Below are positions 1-10,035 of a DNA stretch of 64,000 nt, in pieces. Position 1 is the stretch's first letter, and every line of letters begins with the position of its first letter. The translations under genes were made by a program, and so were the position numbers. Origin of the DNA: Margaritispora aquatica (taxonomy: Eukaryota; Ascomycota; Leotiomycetes; Helotiales; Discinellaceae); the NCBI GenBank assembly GCA_007644065.1, contig VJWN01000001.1, positions 2,928,340 through 2,992,339 on the forward strand. The letters run 5' to 3'. Under the pieces are notes generated by a model. It was not told the origin of the DNA, made no database searches, and worked only from the letters and a program-made list of their open reading frames with translations.

Positions 1-356
1 GCAAGCGAGATCATTTCATACCAAAACACTCATTCACAGCCCACATGAACGAAGCCCAAATCAGAAAACCTATAAGTAGAGATGCGGGACCAGCTTTAGT
101 CAACCCATTCGCCATGTTGATGAACACACCTTGTTAAGCGTCAGCTCTTTCTGTCCTGGTTAGTTGGGAGGACGAGGTTACCGGTTCCAATTGCACCGCC
201 AATTGCGAAAAGTTGCACTTCTTTGCCTCGTAGGTTCCTACGTAGGTTCTGAGCACCAGCGCCTGTGGCATCAACGTCGAGCGACTCCCCGGATTCGCTC
301 GTGACTGGCTCGCTGCCATCGATGGGTGTCTTTTCGGACGTGTCTTTGGTGTCCAT
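1..356 (-). CDS. Amino-acid permease (APC family), 5' end only
   Basis: N-terminal part of a plasma-membrane amino-acid permease, cut by the left edge of the window. Exon 1 is 356..182 and exon 2 is 129..22, joined by a GT-AG intron (181..130); a second donor (GTATGA) lies at 21. The spliced protein begins with an acidic, Ser/Thr-rich cytoplasmic tail of about 45 residues. It then runs into LRGKEVQLFAIGGAIGTGVF and a second hydrophobic stretch, NGLTKAGPASLLIGFLIWAS, which are the hallmark start of the fungal AAP/YAT branch: the GGAIGTG loop of TM1, then TM2. The ATG at 356 is the only sensible start. Substrate cannot be told from this part. The family call is firm; the rest of the gene is outside the window. 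Confidence 0.85.
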
Positions 357-1003
357 CTTGCCTGAGTTACCGTCGCAATGGCTTCGTTGAAATTTGATGG
401 AAACGAGAGGGTTTCTTCCACAAGAAGATGGCAGTGCAAGTAACTACCACGGGGTAGTTATTTCAGACATCTCAGGGGATGGGAGATCGGTTTTGACATG
501 ATCTGGGCATGGAATCCCACTCTCGCGCTCTCGCTAGGCGAGGGAAGTGGAGTTGAATGGCACCGCCGAGAGATATCGGGAGATGGAGTTTGGTTCCGCA
601 CTTATCTATCTTGTTTTGCTTGCCCGAGCTACATGGGACTCGAAATTTGCATGGTGTTTTTTGTCAAGCTTTGTGTGGGATTGGCAACGGGTGCTTGATC
701 ATTTGTGGGCGTTTTGTATTCCCCACTCTTGCAGATGCTTGATTGAGATCTTTGGGTTCTTGTTTAGTCTGTCGTGACTACAGCAGCAACATTACTATGT
801 CAAATGTTGTGTTGCTAGATTTCTGGTTACGAATAATCGAAGTGATTAAACAGGGCTTCATGGCGAATTGTGATGTCATGTGATCACGATCCACCTGTAT
901 GAATCCGTGACCTGGAACACACTGCTGAAGCGACTAATTCAAGTATGAATTGCCGGAATTTGAGAGCTAATTACCAATAGTGCTGGTTGAACATGAAGAT
1001 ATT
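357..1003. other. Intergenic, divided between permease promoter and TF 3' end
   Basis: Upstream region of the permease and downstream region of the Zn2Cys6 gene. Open frames between about 498 and 777 overlap each other in all three plus-strand frames, lack domain features and look like chance. No repeat or RNA gene seen. Confidence 0.5.
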
Positions 1004-2302
1004 TCAGATACCGTTCTGTACCATTTGCAACGGCCAGGCTATCCAAGGTGTCCAACTTTCACCCAAAATATTGTTGACCTCCTCAATGACCCGATCGCCT
1101 GCTCCTTTGATGTACCAGTAATGGTCGCACTTCTTCAATAGAACGCAGAGGTATGCCAACATGACCAGTGCCACGGGTTGCAGCGAGCTCAGACGCTCAA
1201 GAAACTCAGACGGCGCCAACTCAACCCAGGTGAAAACTGCGAACTTCTCGTCACGAGTTTCTCCAGGTTGGTAAGGGATGGCAAAAGTCTGCCGTAAAAG
1301 ATTCAAAGCTTCTTGATATACATCTCGCTCGTTGCGTCCTTCCGAGCTCGTGAACGTCATTTGATCAATTTCAACTCCAAGCGCGACAAGCTGAGCATCT
1401 CCAGGGCTGAGAGAAAGGTCAATATTTTCAGCTATGTCTTTCAATGCGAATTTCAGCGGTCCATCAACAATCCAGTCTCTTGCGATGTTAAAAATGCCTT
1501 TGGCTCCTCGGAGCAAGTACACCCATTCAGGAACACCAGTCGACGAGCATAATTTAGCGAAGAGAATACTCCCAGGAGGATGTGGAGAAGCGAAGGCATA
1601 CGCAGTGGTCAGATATCCGAAAGCAAGGATGGCATGGCAATTCTCTGGCGTCATGCGAGCATCAAGATCTTCGACGAGATACCGGTATGACGGTAGAGCG
1701 AGGTTTTGATGGTGAGCTGCGACAGCTAGGTAGTATCCTTTCTGTTCTGGTAGCAATCGTCCTAGCTGAAGTGCGGATACGGCCAAGATGCCACGCATTA
1801 AGAAAGGTTGCTTCAGTGCCATTCGAAGGACCTCTTCTCGCCAAACACTTTTTTCATCAGCGCCGTATCCAAAGCCAGAGTAGGCTGAAAGAGTCCACTG
1901 GTGCATCAACTCCAGATCTGAGCTCTTCAGCTCAGTGGTGGTATGGTCAATATCCTTTGGGACCTCTCTCGGTGGAAGGATTCCTGGCGTGTCGAATTCA
2001 GATGTTGAAATTGATGCCTTGGCAGAGGAGGAACTGGCTGGATCCGGATAGACGCATTTCTCTGAGTATCTTTCGCAGTGGGAACACTTTGGTTTACGTT
2101 CATCGCACTGAAAAAAGTCAATGTGAGCAACGCAGCAGGTTCAATGTTTCTCACCTTTATCCGACGGTTTTTGCATGCAAAGCATCCTTTGGATAGAGGT
2201 TAGCGTTTTCGTTCTCCACCCCAACAGGTTACGAGATGATGGCGACATACCTGTACGGACTTTATGATGAGGCTTGATGGTGGATGACGTCCTGCCAGTC
2301 AT
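1004..2302 (-). CDS. Zn2Cys6 fungal transcription factor, 395 aa
   Basis: Putative nuclear DNA-binding regulator. Exons are 2302..2251, 2186..2155 and 2107..1004 (395 aa). The binuclear zinc cluster is split by both introns and is only visible after splicing: Cys at residues about 19, 22, 29, 36, 39 and 46, spacing CX2CX6CX6CX2CX6C, with the basic run CKNRRIKC between. A Ser/Pro-rich linker follows. From about residue 90 comes the C-terminal region typical of sterol-uptake/Upc2-like and Fungal_trans_2 proteins (ELMHQWTLSAYSGF, then FLMRGILAVSALQLGRL). The start at 2302 is the only ATG that brings the first two cysteines into frame. It lies 455 bp from the end of the hydroxylaminobenzoate-lyase gene on the same strand, so it could be that gene's local regulator; this is inference. 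The target is unknown. Confidence 0.85.
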
Positions 2303-2756
2303 TGTAGTACTGTACTTTCACTCGGCCACTGGGTTGAAGAACAATTACAAAGATTTTGACAGATAACTCACGATTCTCAAAGAAATTTCGAATTGAGAGG
2401 CAATGAGTACATGATAGAAGTGCGTATTTTACACGTGGTTGTGCATTGGTTAGCTGTCAGTAGGTACAGTAGATAGCATATCAATTGGCCAATCAATTAT
2501 GACTCGGCTCGGCTCGAAGATTTAGGAGCGCAGCCGATCTGTACACGATCAACCGCTGATCTGCTTGCCAAGGGCATGATCTCTTATAGATAACTGATGG
2601 TGAGATTCGACTGCAAATTTTATTCGCAAACTGACTTATTCTCCAATTTCAGTTCGAAACCTGATGCTTTCAAGCTAAGCAAAACCTCCTTCATGTTGCA
2701 ATATTTCCAATTTGCTAGCGTTCCGAAAACCCGCATATTTTGAAGGACTATATAGA
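2303..2756. other. Intergenic between lyase 3' end and TF promoter
   Basis: Promoter side of the Zn2Cys6 gene, AT-rich with no gene. A short local duplication, 'ctcggctcgg', occurs near 2503. Nothing else recognised. Confidence 0.5.
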
Positions 2757-3469
2757 CTAGACGCAAAGAGGTTGAGGCTCCCCAGGCTTCATATTGTATG
2801 CAATCCTGCCAGCAGGCAAGAAGAACAGTGCAACAAGCGCACCGTTGCGAACCTCAGGATAATGATGTGTTCCTGGCCCTGGCGAAGTCCATCCAGCGCC
2901 TTGCCACCCTTGCATACCCTTCAGCTGGGCCGTTTTATCAAGCTGCACAACACAGTTGATTTCTCCGTATGGATGAACATGATATTGGCTGATACCCGAA
3001 TTAGCACCCGTTCTCGCTTGTTCGGCTCACATCTCATTCGCTTAAGGCAAGACACAACTTACCCCGCATATTCCACATCACTGTCCATATACACCGTCGT
3101 GATGCTAAAATAGCGATTCTCCTCCGAAGGCAGGCAGATCTTGCTGCGTCGATATTTCGGCCCGTCAAGCTCCACGTTCGCGACCCAGCCTTCCTCGAGT
3201 CCTTGCCGGACGTACCTGCACATGTCTTCGTAGAGAGAATTTCCGGGTCCATAGTCCCTGTTCAGCTTCTCCTCTAAAGCTTTGCCGGGAGTTCTGTCCC
3301 AGTTAGTGAGTTGTGTTTGTTTGTCAAGGATGGGCAAGGGATTGTACAAGTTGTCAACCTCGCTGAAGAAGGCTCGGCATGTTGAGACGAGCTTCTCTGC
3401 TGCTGGATATTGATTCAAGTCTACTTCGATGTTGGGAGCACCGTCGTGGGGATTTGCTTTGGATTTCAT
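2757..3469 (-). CDS. p-Hydroxylaminobenzoate lyase-like protein (DUF4863), 212 aa
   Basis: Small cupin-like protein of the DUF4863 family. Its characterised bacterial member (PnbB) turns 4-hydroxylaminobenzoate into protocatechuate plus ammonium in 4-nitrobenzoate degradation. Two exons, 3469..3063 and 2988..2757, joined by a GTAAGT...GCTAAT..ATCAG intron, give 212 residues, the usual size. Family features: QGLEEGWVANVELDGPKYRR in the first half, then the histidine motif QYHVHPYGEINCVV, created across the splice junction, then GWQGAGWTSPGPGTHHYPEV and ALVALFFLPAGRIAY. The HxHPxGE histidines and glutamate and the later HH pair are the likely metal or active-site residues. No signal peptide, so probably cytosolic. 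The neighbours are a Zn2Cys6 regulator on the same strand and a divergent MDR reductase. The activity is inferred from family; fungal members may use another hydroxylamine or aromatic substrate. Confidence 0.8.
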
Positions 3470-4219
3470 GTTGCTGGTTCAAAAATATATCTGGGAGCCG
3501 TTTGGTTCCGAGAATTTCAGGAGCTAATGAATCCTGGAGTAAAGTGTTAGGTTACGAAGATATTTCTGATATCATGTCTCTCGCCAGCAAAGCTCGTACA
3601 TATAAGATCACGATCATACCTGTGAGTATTAGCTATCTAAAAGCTGGTTGGATCATCGCACCTCGCACTTCGCACTCGGTGCTCCCGCAGGAACTCTGTA
3701 CCCCTCCGCAAACTAGGTAGTAGCCGAAACTCAAAAAGTACACAGAAAAGCGGGTCTGACGTCTGCAGTGGCTACACAAAATGGATCTAAGGTCGCTAGT
3801 GACCTGTCAGACTTCTTGAATGCACGAGTATGTGAGGTAATCTATGATTAGTAAGTCACTTGGCGACCATTTACGTACATACTTGGTTGATCTTCAACCC
3901 GCTCGCTAACCGCATTGATCATGCTTAAGATACTTTCTGCTTCATGTTTCTTTTCAACTTTGTGCGTTCTCTAGATTTAAGCTAGATGAACCAGAGATCG
4001 TGTTATCGAATGCATAACATGGTAAGCTGATGGCATTAGCTCACCGGGAGCAGGATGCGATGTATCATTTGGTCATGTCCTCCATTTCTCGCAGTCATTT
4101 CGTATAAATGAGCCATTGAACTCTGGTCTCTAGTGCACTTTATCTAATTTGCCCATCTTCAAAACCTCTACCCTCACTGTTCTTGTTCAAGGTATATTAC
4201 ACATTTTACAGCTTTCAAG
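3470..4219. other. Divergent promoter region, lyase / MDR oxidoreductase
   Basis: This 750-bp gap separates two head-to-head genes and would carry both promoters. A TATA-like box is present before the plus-strand gene. Open frames here (such as 3379-3720) overlap the lyase start antisense and show no protein-like features. Confidence 0.5.
4103..4109 (+). promoter_or_regulatory. TATA-like box of the MDR oxidoreductase gene
   Basis: TATAAAT about 110 bp upstream of the ATG at 4220. Matching boxes at a similar distance precede the genes at 6094, 8455 and, on the minus strand, 10035. Confidence 0.45.
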
Positions 4220-5311
4220 ATGGCCACAATGCTAGAAGCACACGTGCAAGCAGACACATCAGTAACTCTACATGATGTGCCTGTCCCCAAGATCACACAT
4301 CCTTCCGACATAATAATCAAAGTCATGGCCGCAAGCTGCAATCCAAAAGACTGGAAGATGGCCACTGGGAACCTGATGACCATCAAAGAATGTCCCAACA
4401 GCGGCGACGACATCGCCGGCATCGTCTCAGCCACCGGCGACGACGTCCAAGATTTCAAGGTCGGCGATCGAGTCGCTGCGCTGCATCAGTTGGGAGAGCC
4501 ATTTGGAGCGTATGCCGAGTATGCTGTTGCGTCTAGCTGGACCACATTTCACCTGGACAAAGATACCAGTTTTGAGGATGGTGCTACCGTTCCTATGGCT
4601 GCCTTGATGGCTGCTATCGGACTCTTTGCCATGCTTAGTGTCACCCCAGGACCGTGGGCTCCAAAGACGAACGATCCTGTCGTTGTATATGGAGCAGCGA
4701 GTGCTGTTGGTTCATCGGTGATTAGATTGGCACAGATCGCTGACGTGCATCCTCTGATTTGCGTCGCTGGAAATGGTATCTCCTTTGTGGAGACTTTGGT
4801 AGACAAAAAGAAGGGTGATATTATCATCGACTATCGATCCGGACCAGATGCTGTAGAGAAGGAAATTGGGAAGGTGTTGAAAGGGAGGAAGTTGAAGTAT
4901 GTATTTGATGCGATTAGCGAGAACAACAGCCACCACAATTTCGCGAAGCTGCTTGATCCTACTGAGGGGAAAGTCAGTTTCGTTCTTAGTGGCCACAGGG
5001 ATGATATGGCTGATGGTATCGAGCAATCGACGACCATGGCTGGGAGTTTGTGGAAAGAGCTGACGCCACTGGGCAAGAAAGATCGATTGGGAATGGGTGC
5101 TGGGGGAAAGGACTTCGGGTTCGCGTATTCACGATTGATTGGTAGTTGGCTTCAGGAGAAAAGGTTAAGGATTCATCCTTACAAAGTTGTTAAAGGAGGT
5201 CTCGGGGGGTTGGAAACTGCGTTAAAGACCTTGAGAGGTGGGAAGACAAGTGCTGTGAAGTTTGTGATCAGGATTGAAGACACGCCGAACTTGAAGAGGG
5301 GGAAAATCTAA
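4220..5311 (+). CDS. MDR-superfamily NAD(P)H oxidoreductase (enoyl-reductase/quinone-reductase type), 363 aa
   Basis: Intronless medium-chain dehydrogenase/reductase of the fungal zinc-independent branch that includes stand-alone trans-enoyl reductases and quinone oxidoreductases. The N-terminal GroES-like domain shows ASCNPKDWKMATG, then NSGDDIAGIVSATGDDV and FKVGDRVAAL (about residues 40-95). The Rossmann domain starts near residue 150 with VVVYGAASAVGSSVIRLAQ, a variant of the GxGxxG NADPH-binding loop. The structural and catalytic zinc cysteines and histidines of alcohol dehydrogenases are absent. The 363-aa length is normal. ATG 4220 was chosen; ATG 4229 in the same frame is an alternative. 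It faces away from the lyase gene across 750 bp. It could reduce an intermediate in the same local pathway, but nothing in the sequence fixes the substrate. Confidence 0.85.
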   Translation: MATMLEAHVQADTSVTLHDVPVPKITHPSDIIIKVMAASCNPKDWKMATGNLMTIKECPNSGDDIAGIVSATGDDVQDFKVGDRVAALHQLGEPFGAYAEYAVASSWTTFHLDKDTSFEDGATVPMAALMAAIGLFAMLSVTPGPWAPKTNDPVVVYGAASAVGSSVIRLAQIADVHPLICVAGNGISFVETLVDKKKGDIIIDYRSGPDAVEKEIGKVLKGRKLKYVFDAISENNSHHNFAKLLDPTEGKVSFVLSGHRDDMADGIEQSTTMAGSLWKELTPLGKKDRLGMGAGGKDFGFAYSRLIGSWLQEKRLRIHPYKVVKGGLGGLETALKTLRGGKTSAVKFVIRIEDTPNLKRGKI

Positions 5312-6093
5312 TTGAGACCATTTGAGCCAGCGTACCAGTTGGTTGAAACCTGAATTCGAAAACACACTTGTACAGGCACGGTGCTTGACTAAAATTGAGC
5401 TATTTGAGACAAACAACAGTAATAAGACAAGATGAAAAGGATAAAGGAAACTCTCTGTCCTCCAAGAACCAATTCATTCAATTGATAATGAATCCGTGAC
5501 CATGTTCGTCTTCTTCTGTTGTCGATCATGTTGTCGATCATCTTGTGATTTGGGCCCGTGACGTTAACCCCTTGTATCTCTCGCTTCCCAAAGCGTGCGA
5601 CCACACCCCGAAACTAGCCATCGCTAAATAAGGAAAAAGATAGGGATGAGGCACAACTCGCATTTAAGCCCGTGTTTACATCACCAATGTATAGTTCAGA
5701 TCTACCGGCCTCCCTACCTGTGTGAAATCACAGCTAATGGAGCTCTATACTCGCCTATTCCCATTTGATCAGAATGTGCCTTATTCGTAAGTCTCAAATT
5801 TGTACGCTTCAAATCAGCTCGCAACTTTCTACTCCACAAGAAGATCCTGCCCATAACTTATACAATGTGGTAGACAGCTGGACATATCCGGCTGAAATCC
5901 TAATCAGTGTTGAATAGGGATAGCAGCCATCTTTTACTTCCAGGACAAGTGTCGAAACCTGGCTTCTTCATGACATATATAAGAGAAGCGACACCTTCAC
6001 TGGCAAGCGAAATTTACACAAACACTTTGCCTATAATCTCCACCTCCTGTCTCGTTAAACAAAACTCATACTCAAGTATATAAATTTGCCAAT
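5312..6093. other. Intergenic
   Basis: 3' region of the MDR gene followed by the promoter of the small ORF at 6094. A pyrimidine-rich stretch near 6030-6070 looks like a fungal core-promoter or leader tract. No gene seen. Confidence 0.5.
5976..5982 (+). promoter_or_regulatory. TATA box of the small ORF at 6094
   Basis: TATATAA about 112 bp before the ATG. The spacing matches the boxes of neighbouring recognised genes and supports the small ORF being transcribed. Confidence 0.5.
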
Positions 6094-6552
6094 ATGGTTG
6101 AGCCAACCTCTCAACAAGTCGAGATTTTCTTCCACCCCGCCGGGGCAAACATCCTCACCACATTCGTTGGGCGTTATTTCTTCCACTACTCAAGGGTTGG
6201 CTGCCATGATATGTGCATCGGGGACGGCGAGTTCAAGAAATTCCCTTCTCTTTGCGACCATCTCGCTGTCCGTATCGGGAAGGGCAAGATTTACGAGCTG
6301 CAGACGAACAAAGAGACATGTGTCATCTATTGTAACTCCAGCAAATGCGAGGAATTCTTGGATGGCTTGCAGAAGATGACCGTTGGGACAACCTCTTTCA
6401 CTGTCAAGGAAGCAAATGCAAAAGGTGTGTTGAAAGACCCTCTGTCGGGTGTAAAATTGCTAATGATTCAACATTTGCCGTTACCGATAGTACGCGGGAT
6501 AAAAAGAAGAATTATGAATTTGTTACGAATATTTGTGGTCATTTTGTATTGA
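6094..6552 (+). CDS. Unrecognised small Cys-containing protein, up to 152 aa
   Basis: I do not recognise this protein. The ATG at 6094 follows a TATA box and a CT-rich leader, and the context is good (CCAATATGG). The first 110 residues look genuinely coding: mixed composition, motifs such as HPAGANILTTFVGRYFFHY, and cysteines in GCHDMC and VIYCNSSKCEEF. No signal peptide is apparent. The 3' end is uncertain. A possible in-frame intron, 6425..6490 (GTGTGT...CGATAG, 66 bp), would shorten it to about 130 aa. Another frame running to 6608 has a more natural-looking tail ending FDDDK, but I found no splice that reaches it. The orphan status and uncertain end keep confidence moderate. Confidence 0.5.
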   Translation: MVEPTSQQVEIFFHPAGANILTTFVGRYFFHYSRVGCHDMCIGDGEFKKFPSLCDHLAVRIGKGKIYELQTNKETCVIYCNSSKCEEFLDGLQKMTVGTTSFTVKEANAKGVLKDPLSGVKLLMIQHLPLPIVRGIKRRIMNLLRIFVVILY

Positions 6553-7709
6553 ATTCCCTTCACGATATTCCTATAACTTGGTATAGGACTTTTGATGACG
6601 ATAAGTAAAATTCCGCCTAAACAACAATAGGCGGCTGTCACCATGCAACTAAATTTAGGATTAAGAATCAATTAAATTGGAATAGTTAATGGTGCTGTGA
6701 ATTAGAGCAAGGACTGCGTCTTTTTGTCAGATTAGCAAAGCAGGAACGTGGCTTTGGCCTGAATCTACGTATCATCAGGCAAGTGGCCCTGAAAGTTTCA
6801 AAATCTTCAACTGACATCTCACTTCAAGTTTATCAAAATAGTGTTCAGTTCCAAGCTCGCCACCCCATTGTACTACAAATTAATGATATCTTAGCTCAAG
6901 CGAGTAGAAGAGAAAGTTGCCATCTTTCTCCGAAGCACGTTCAAGAAGTTGTGAATCAGCTCCCATTGTGGCACAATTTCTTCTTTAAACTTTTAGTTCG
7001 AAATCAATCTCTCTCTTCGACGTTCATACCTCATCAAGCTTCTCATCTCACCCCAAGGTTAGACCAATCTTGTGCTCAGAGCCACTCTATCGAGCCTCGA
7101 CATGCTTTGAGCCGGTGGTTCCAATTGTTAGGTTGGGGTCATGTGACTTTGGCGGATTGAGACGAATCCTAACATTCATCACTTGATCTCCCTACGCTCA
7201 AATAATCAATGCTATGATATTATCATATAGTCAGCGTAGATGCGGAACTATCTGTCGATATAGAGCTTTTCAAGCCCTTCAATATCACACTTTCACTTAT
7301 GACTGTTACACGTGATTCAACCCCACCCCTTCCATCAGTGATGTTCTCGTAGAATATAGTGTCAGCACCTTCCTTAAAGCCCTGCCATACACAAGCCTCA
7401 GATTGGTAGGTTTATAGTTAGGTAGATGACGACCAGCCAAGAGGTAAATACTGCAATATATTTTGTTTTTGCTGCTTCGAACCAAAATTTTCACTCACTG
7501 CAGACAGTGAATAGCAACCCAGTGGCCTCATTCTCGTCATCTTCCCTTTGTCATTGATCGCCAATTAGCTTGTAGTAGTTGATCTATTCATTTCAGAAAG
7601 ATCTAAAGAAAACTTGATTAGCATCTTGATTTTGGTGGATCTTAGACACCCTGTTACTCGGCAAGCCCCGCTATAACAGTTAAATTCTATTTTCAAGAAC
7701 GCAATCCAT

Positions 7710-7908
7710 ATAATGAGCCACTGCTCAACCTCAAAGGATGACATGCATAATGAGCCACTTGGTATTGCCAGTTGTCATGTTGGCAATTAATATTGCTCAC
7801 TGCCGGCTTACCGAGATGCCAATTGGAGCTGTGTTGAAGTCTTGGCACTACCTCTATGAGGGGTAAAAGCCCAGGCAATGAGGGGCAATACCCCTCATAA
7901 AAGTGGCT
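7710..7908. repeat. Nested direct/inverted repeats, foldback-like
   Basis: A 13-bp direct repeat ATAATGAGCCACT occurs at 7710 and 7747. The arm AGCCACTTGGTATTGCC (7753-7769) returns in inverted orientation at 7884-7908, interrupted by 8 extra bases. A perfect hairpin ATGAGGGG-CAATA-CCCCTCAT sits at 7878-7898, with another TATGAGGGG copy just upstream at 7855. The arrangement resembles a small non-autonomous foldback element or a decayed MITE; no transposase is nearby. Confidence 0.5.
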
Positions 7909-8347
7909 AAGTGAGCTGAGATAGATTCGCCGAGACTAAATACGCCTTATGTGATGGGTACAATATGTAAGGCTGAAGTGTATTGAGGAGATGGATTCAA
8001 CGACTCGTCCCGGTCCATGCCCCACTACGCAGTAGGATCTTGAAGTAAATGTTGGCAGAGAGGCATGAATTCTCTGGGAAAGATGCTTGGACATCTGTCT
8101 CTTGTTCAGCTGAAAATAAGACAACCTGTGTTTCTTTTCCAGCTCCAGCTGAGACAAAACATTACGGAAATTTCATTGAGTGGTCAGGATGCTCGCTACC
8201 CCTCCCAAGAATCTAGACCACGTGGATCGCTCGCTTACTCTTATGGGCCACTTGCATGTATGTCGACAGAATGATGCGATAGCAGCTTGACACATGCAAG
8301 TCGTAGGAGTGACATACTTTCGCTGTGATCTCAGCATGAGGGGAAAA

Positions 8348-8354
8348 TATATAA
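8348..8354 (+). promoter_or_regulatory. TATA box of the cyanovirin-N homolog
   Basis: TATATAA about 105 bp upstream of the ATG at 8455, followed by a CT-rich leader. Confidence 0.5.
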
Positions 8355-8454
8355 CCTTCTCCTCTTCCCATTACGTTTGCTCCTCACCATTCTCTATCTT
8401 CCTTCTCCAAACAAAGCCTCCTCTTGAAACCAATACCTAGACACCAATCTCAAT

Positions 8455-9032
8455 ATGTCTTTCCACGCAGCAGCTGAGAACATTCGCGTTGACGAGGGCC
8501 GCATTCTCCGTGCTTCTCTTCGTAACGGAGCAGGTGAATTGGTTGATGCTGAGCTGGACCTCAACAGCATCATCGGTAACTCCAATGGTTAGTGCACTAC
8601 GCTTCTTGGGCCCCTGACTCAAGCTTCCCTTTTAGACAGCAGCTAACGCTATATAGGTTCATTTCAGTGGGGAGCCGCAGGTAAGCCCATATTCTCTAGA
8701 GAATTGAGATACAGAACTTGACTGACGAGCGTGTCGTTTCAAAGGTTTCGCCGACTCAGCTCATGACATCAACTTCAGTGTCGAGGGTGCTGATGGTGTC
8801 CCCATCTTGAGAGCCAATCTCGTCAATGCTGAGGGCCAAGCTGTTGGTGCCGATCTTAACCTTTCTGAGCGTATTGGAAACAACAATGGCCAGTTCGTCT
8901 TTGGTAAGGCTTCCTTTTCTTAGTAGCTTTGAGAGACACGAAGTTAGAGAGAATTCTCGACTAAATTCAACGAATAGTTTAAACAATGAAAATGGCCTCT
9001 TAAGTAGAGGACTGACGACTATGCAAGCTTGA
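8455..9032 (+). CDS. Cyanovirin-N homolog (CVNH lectin), about 106 aa
   Basis: Small mannose-type lectin of the CVNH family, probably cytosolic since no signal peptide is present. Exons: 8455..8587, a 24-nt exon 8657..8680, 8745..8903, and a tiny last exon. The protein is two tandem half-domains: INTRA-repeat 1 has ILRASLRNGAGELVDAELDL then GNSNGSFQW. Repeat 2 has ILRANLVNAEGQAVGADLNL then IGNNNGQFVF. It contains no cysteine, like many fungal CVNHs. The last splice is ambiguous: acceptor 8977 gives a stop at 8982, acceptor 9027 a stop at 9032, and read-through of the donor stops at 8923. The three options differ only in the last few residues. The feature end uses the longest option. The sugar-binding role is inferred from the family. 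Confidence 0.85.
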
Positions 9033-9269
9033 TATCGGGATTGGAAATTACACACTTATGTACCCAAACACCAATGAACACTGGCATTCATCAACATACA
9101 CACTTCAAGAAAGTGACCCAAAGCTTCTTGTACATTCATTGACCTGAAGAAATACAATGCGACGCCGAATCAACTATGGTGTATAAACTAAGCCAAGTAA
9201 GTGGCTGAAGAGAGGCAAAGGATTCGCATTATTACAACTAGAGACTCCACACGTCGCCATTTCAAGAGC

Positions 9270-10035
9270 CTACCAAATCTTCTCCCCTTCTGGTAGTTGC
9301 ATATCACATGCATTCATTAGCATGCAGTTGTATGCATAGAATGACACGTAGTGCACGACTGCCAAGGTACCTTGCTGAAACACTTATTAGCCACACAGGT
9401 AGCGATATAGAATTCCACGTCTTAAAAGCAACCGAATTCATAAGATCCAGGTATACTCTGAATATTTGGACTGAAAAATATTCGAAACTTACCTGACCCA
9501 GCACATCAACCATAGCAGTCCACGTCTCCTTCCTCAACGGTCCTGGCCTCTTCACCAGCTCAATAGTCGTATCAAACGCCACACTCGCAGATGCATCAAG
9601 ATCAAGTGGTTTCTTCCCAGCTTTCAGCAAAGTAATTTGTTCCAAAGTCAACTCCGTATTCTTCAGTGCAAGTCTCTCATGTGCGTAAATCTGATATTTA
9701 CATTGGTAGTGTGAGTTGATGGCCAAGATGACAGTCTCGCGACCCGTAAGCGAGAGACCTGGAATCTTGGCAAGCGCGAAAACAAGATCGCAGTATGGCT
9801 CTGCAAGATGCGGAGTCTCGATGAGGGGTGTAAATGGACCGTAGAAGGCGCCGTCGGCTCTTTGGTAAGTAAATCTTGTGCTGTTAGCTTGGATACTTGC
9901 AGTGTATTTCGGGGGAATTTTGACTTACTCGCTACCGAAGTACTTCTTTGTTGCTAGTTCAAGAACATCGTACCCTTTCTTTTGCTCTGGGGTAAGCACC
10001 GAGGGTATCTTGGGAGGGAATCGCTCTAGTGACAT
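9270..10035 (-). CDS. AhpD-like / carboxymuconolactone decarboxylase-family protein, 199 aa
   Basis: Three exons, 10035..9929, 9880..9493 and 9374..9270, give 199 residues, the normal size of the fungal CMD-like family. Characteristic pieces: RFTYQRADGAFYGPFTPLIE, IPGLSLTGRETVILAINSHY, then QCKYQIYAHERLA, and the C-terminal GTLAVVHYVSFYAYNCMLMN followed by LPEGEKIW. The helix bearing CKYQIYAH corresponds to the AhpD/CMD signature, but has one cysteine rather than the CxxC of peroxide-reducing AhpD, so a thiol-peroxidase role is doubtful. It converges on the CVNH gene, about 240 bp apart. Such proteins are often found near oxidoreductases in catabolic or secondary-metabolism regions; the substrate is unknown. 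Confidence 0.85.

Larger units (their letters stand above)
6553..8454. other. 1.9-kb gene-poor stretch with a foldback-like repeat
   Basis: No recognisable gene. The 125-codon open frame at 6783-7160 has no domain, no good start context and is probably chance. A cluster of direct and inverted repeats lies at 7710-7910 (annotated separately). The last 120 bp hold the TATA box and CT-rich leader of the cyanovirin-N homolog. Confidence 0.5.

Noticed and set aside
1582..2196. 204-codon plus-strand frame over the first Zn2Cys6 gene
   Set aside because: It is antisense to a gene whose zinc cluster and splice sites are clear, and has no domain of its own.
6783..7160. 125-codon plus-strand frame
   Set aside because: Composition is not convincing, with no domain and no splice or TATA support.
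9270..10035. CMD-like gene as an AhpD-type alkylhydroperoxidase
   Set aside because: The CxxC redox pair is absent; only one cysteine sits in the signature helix.
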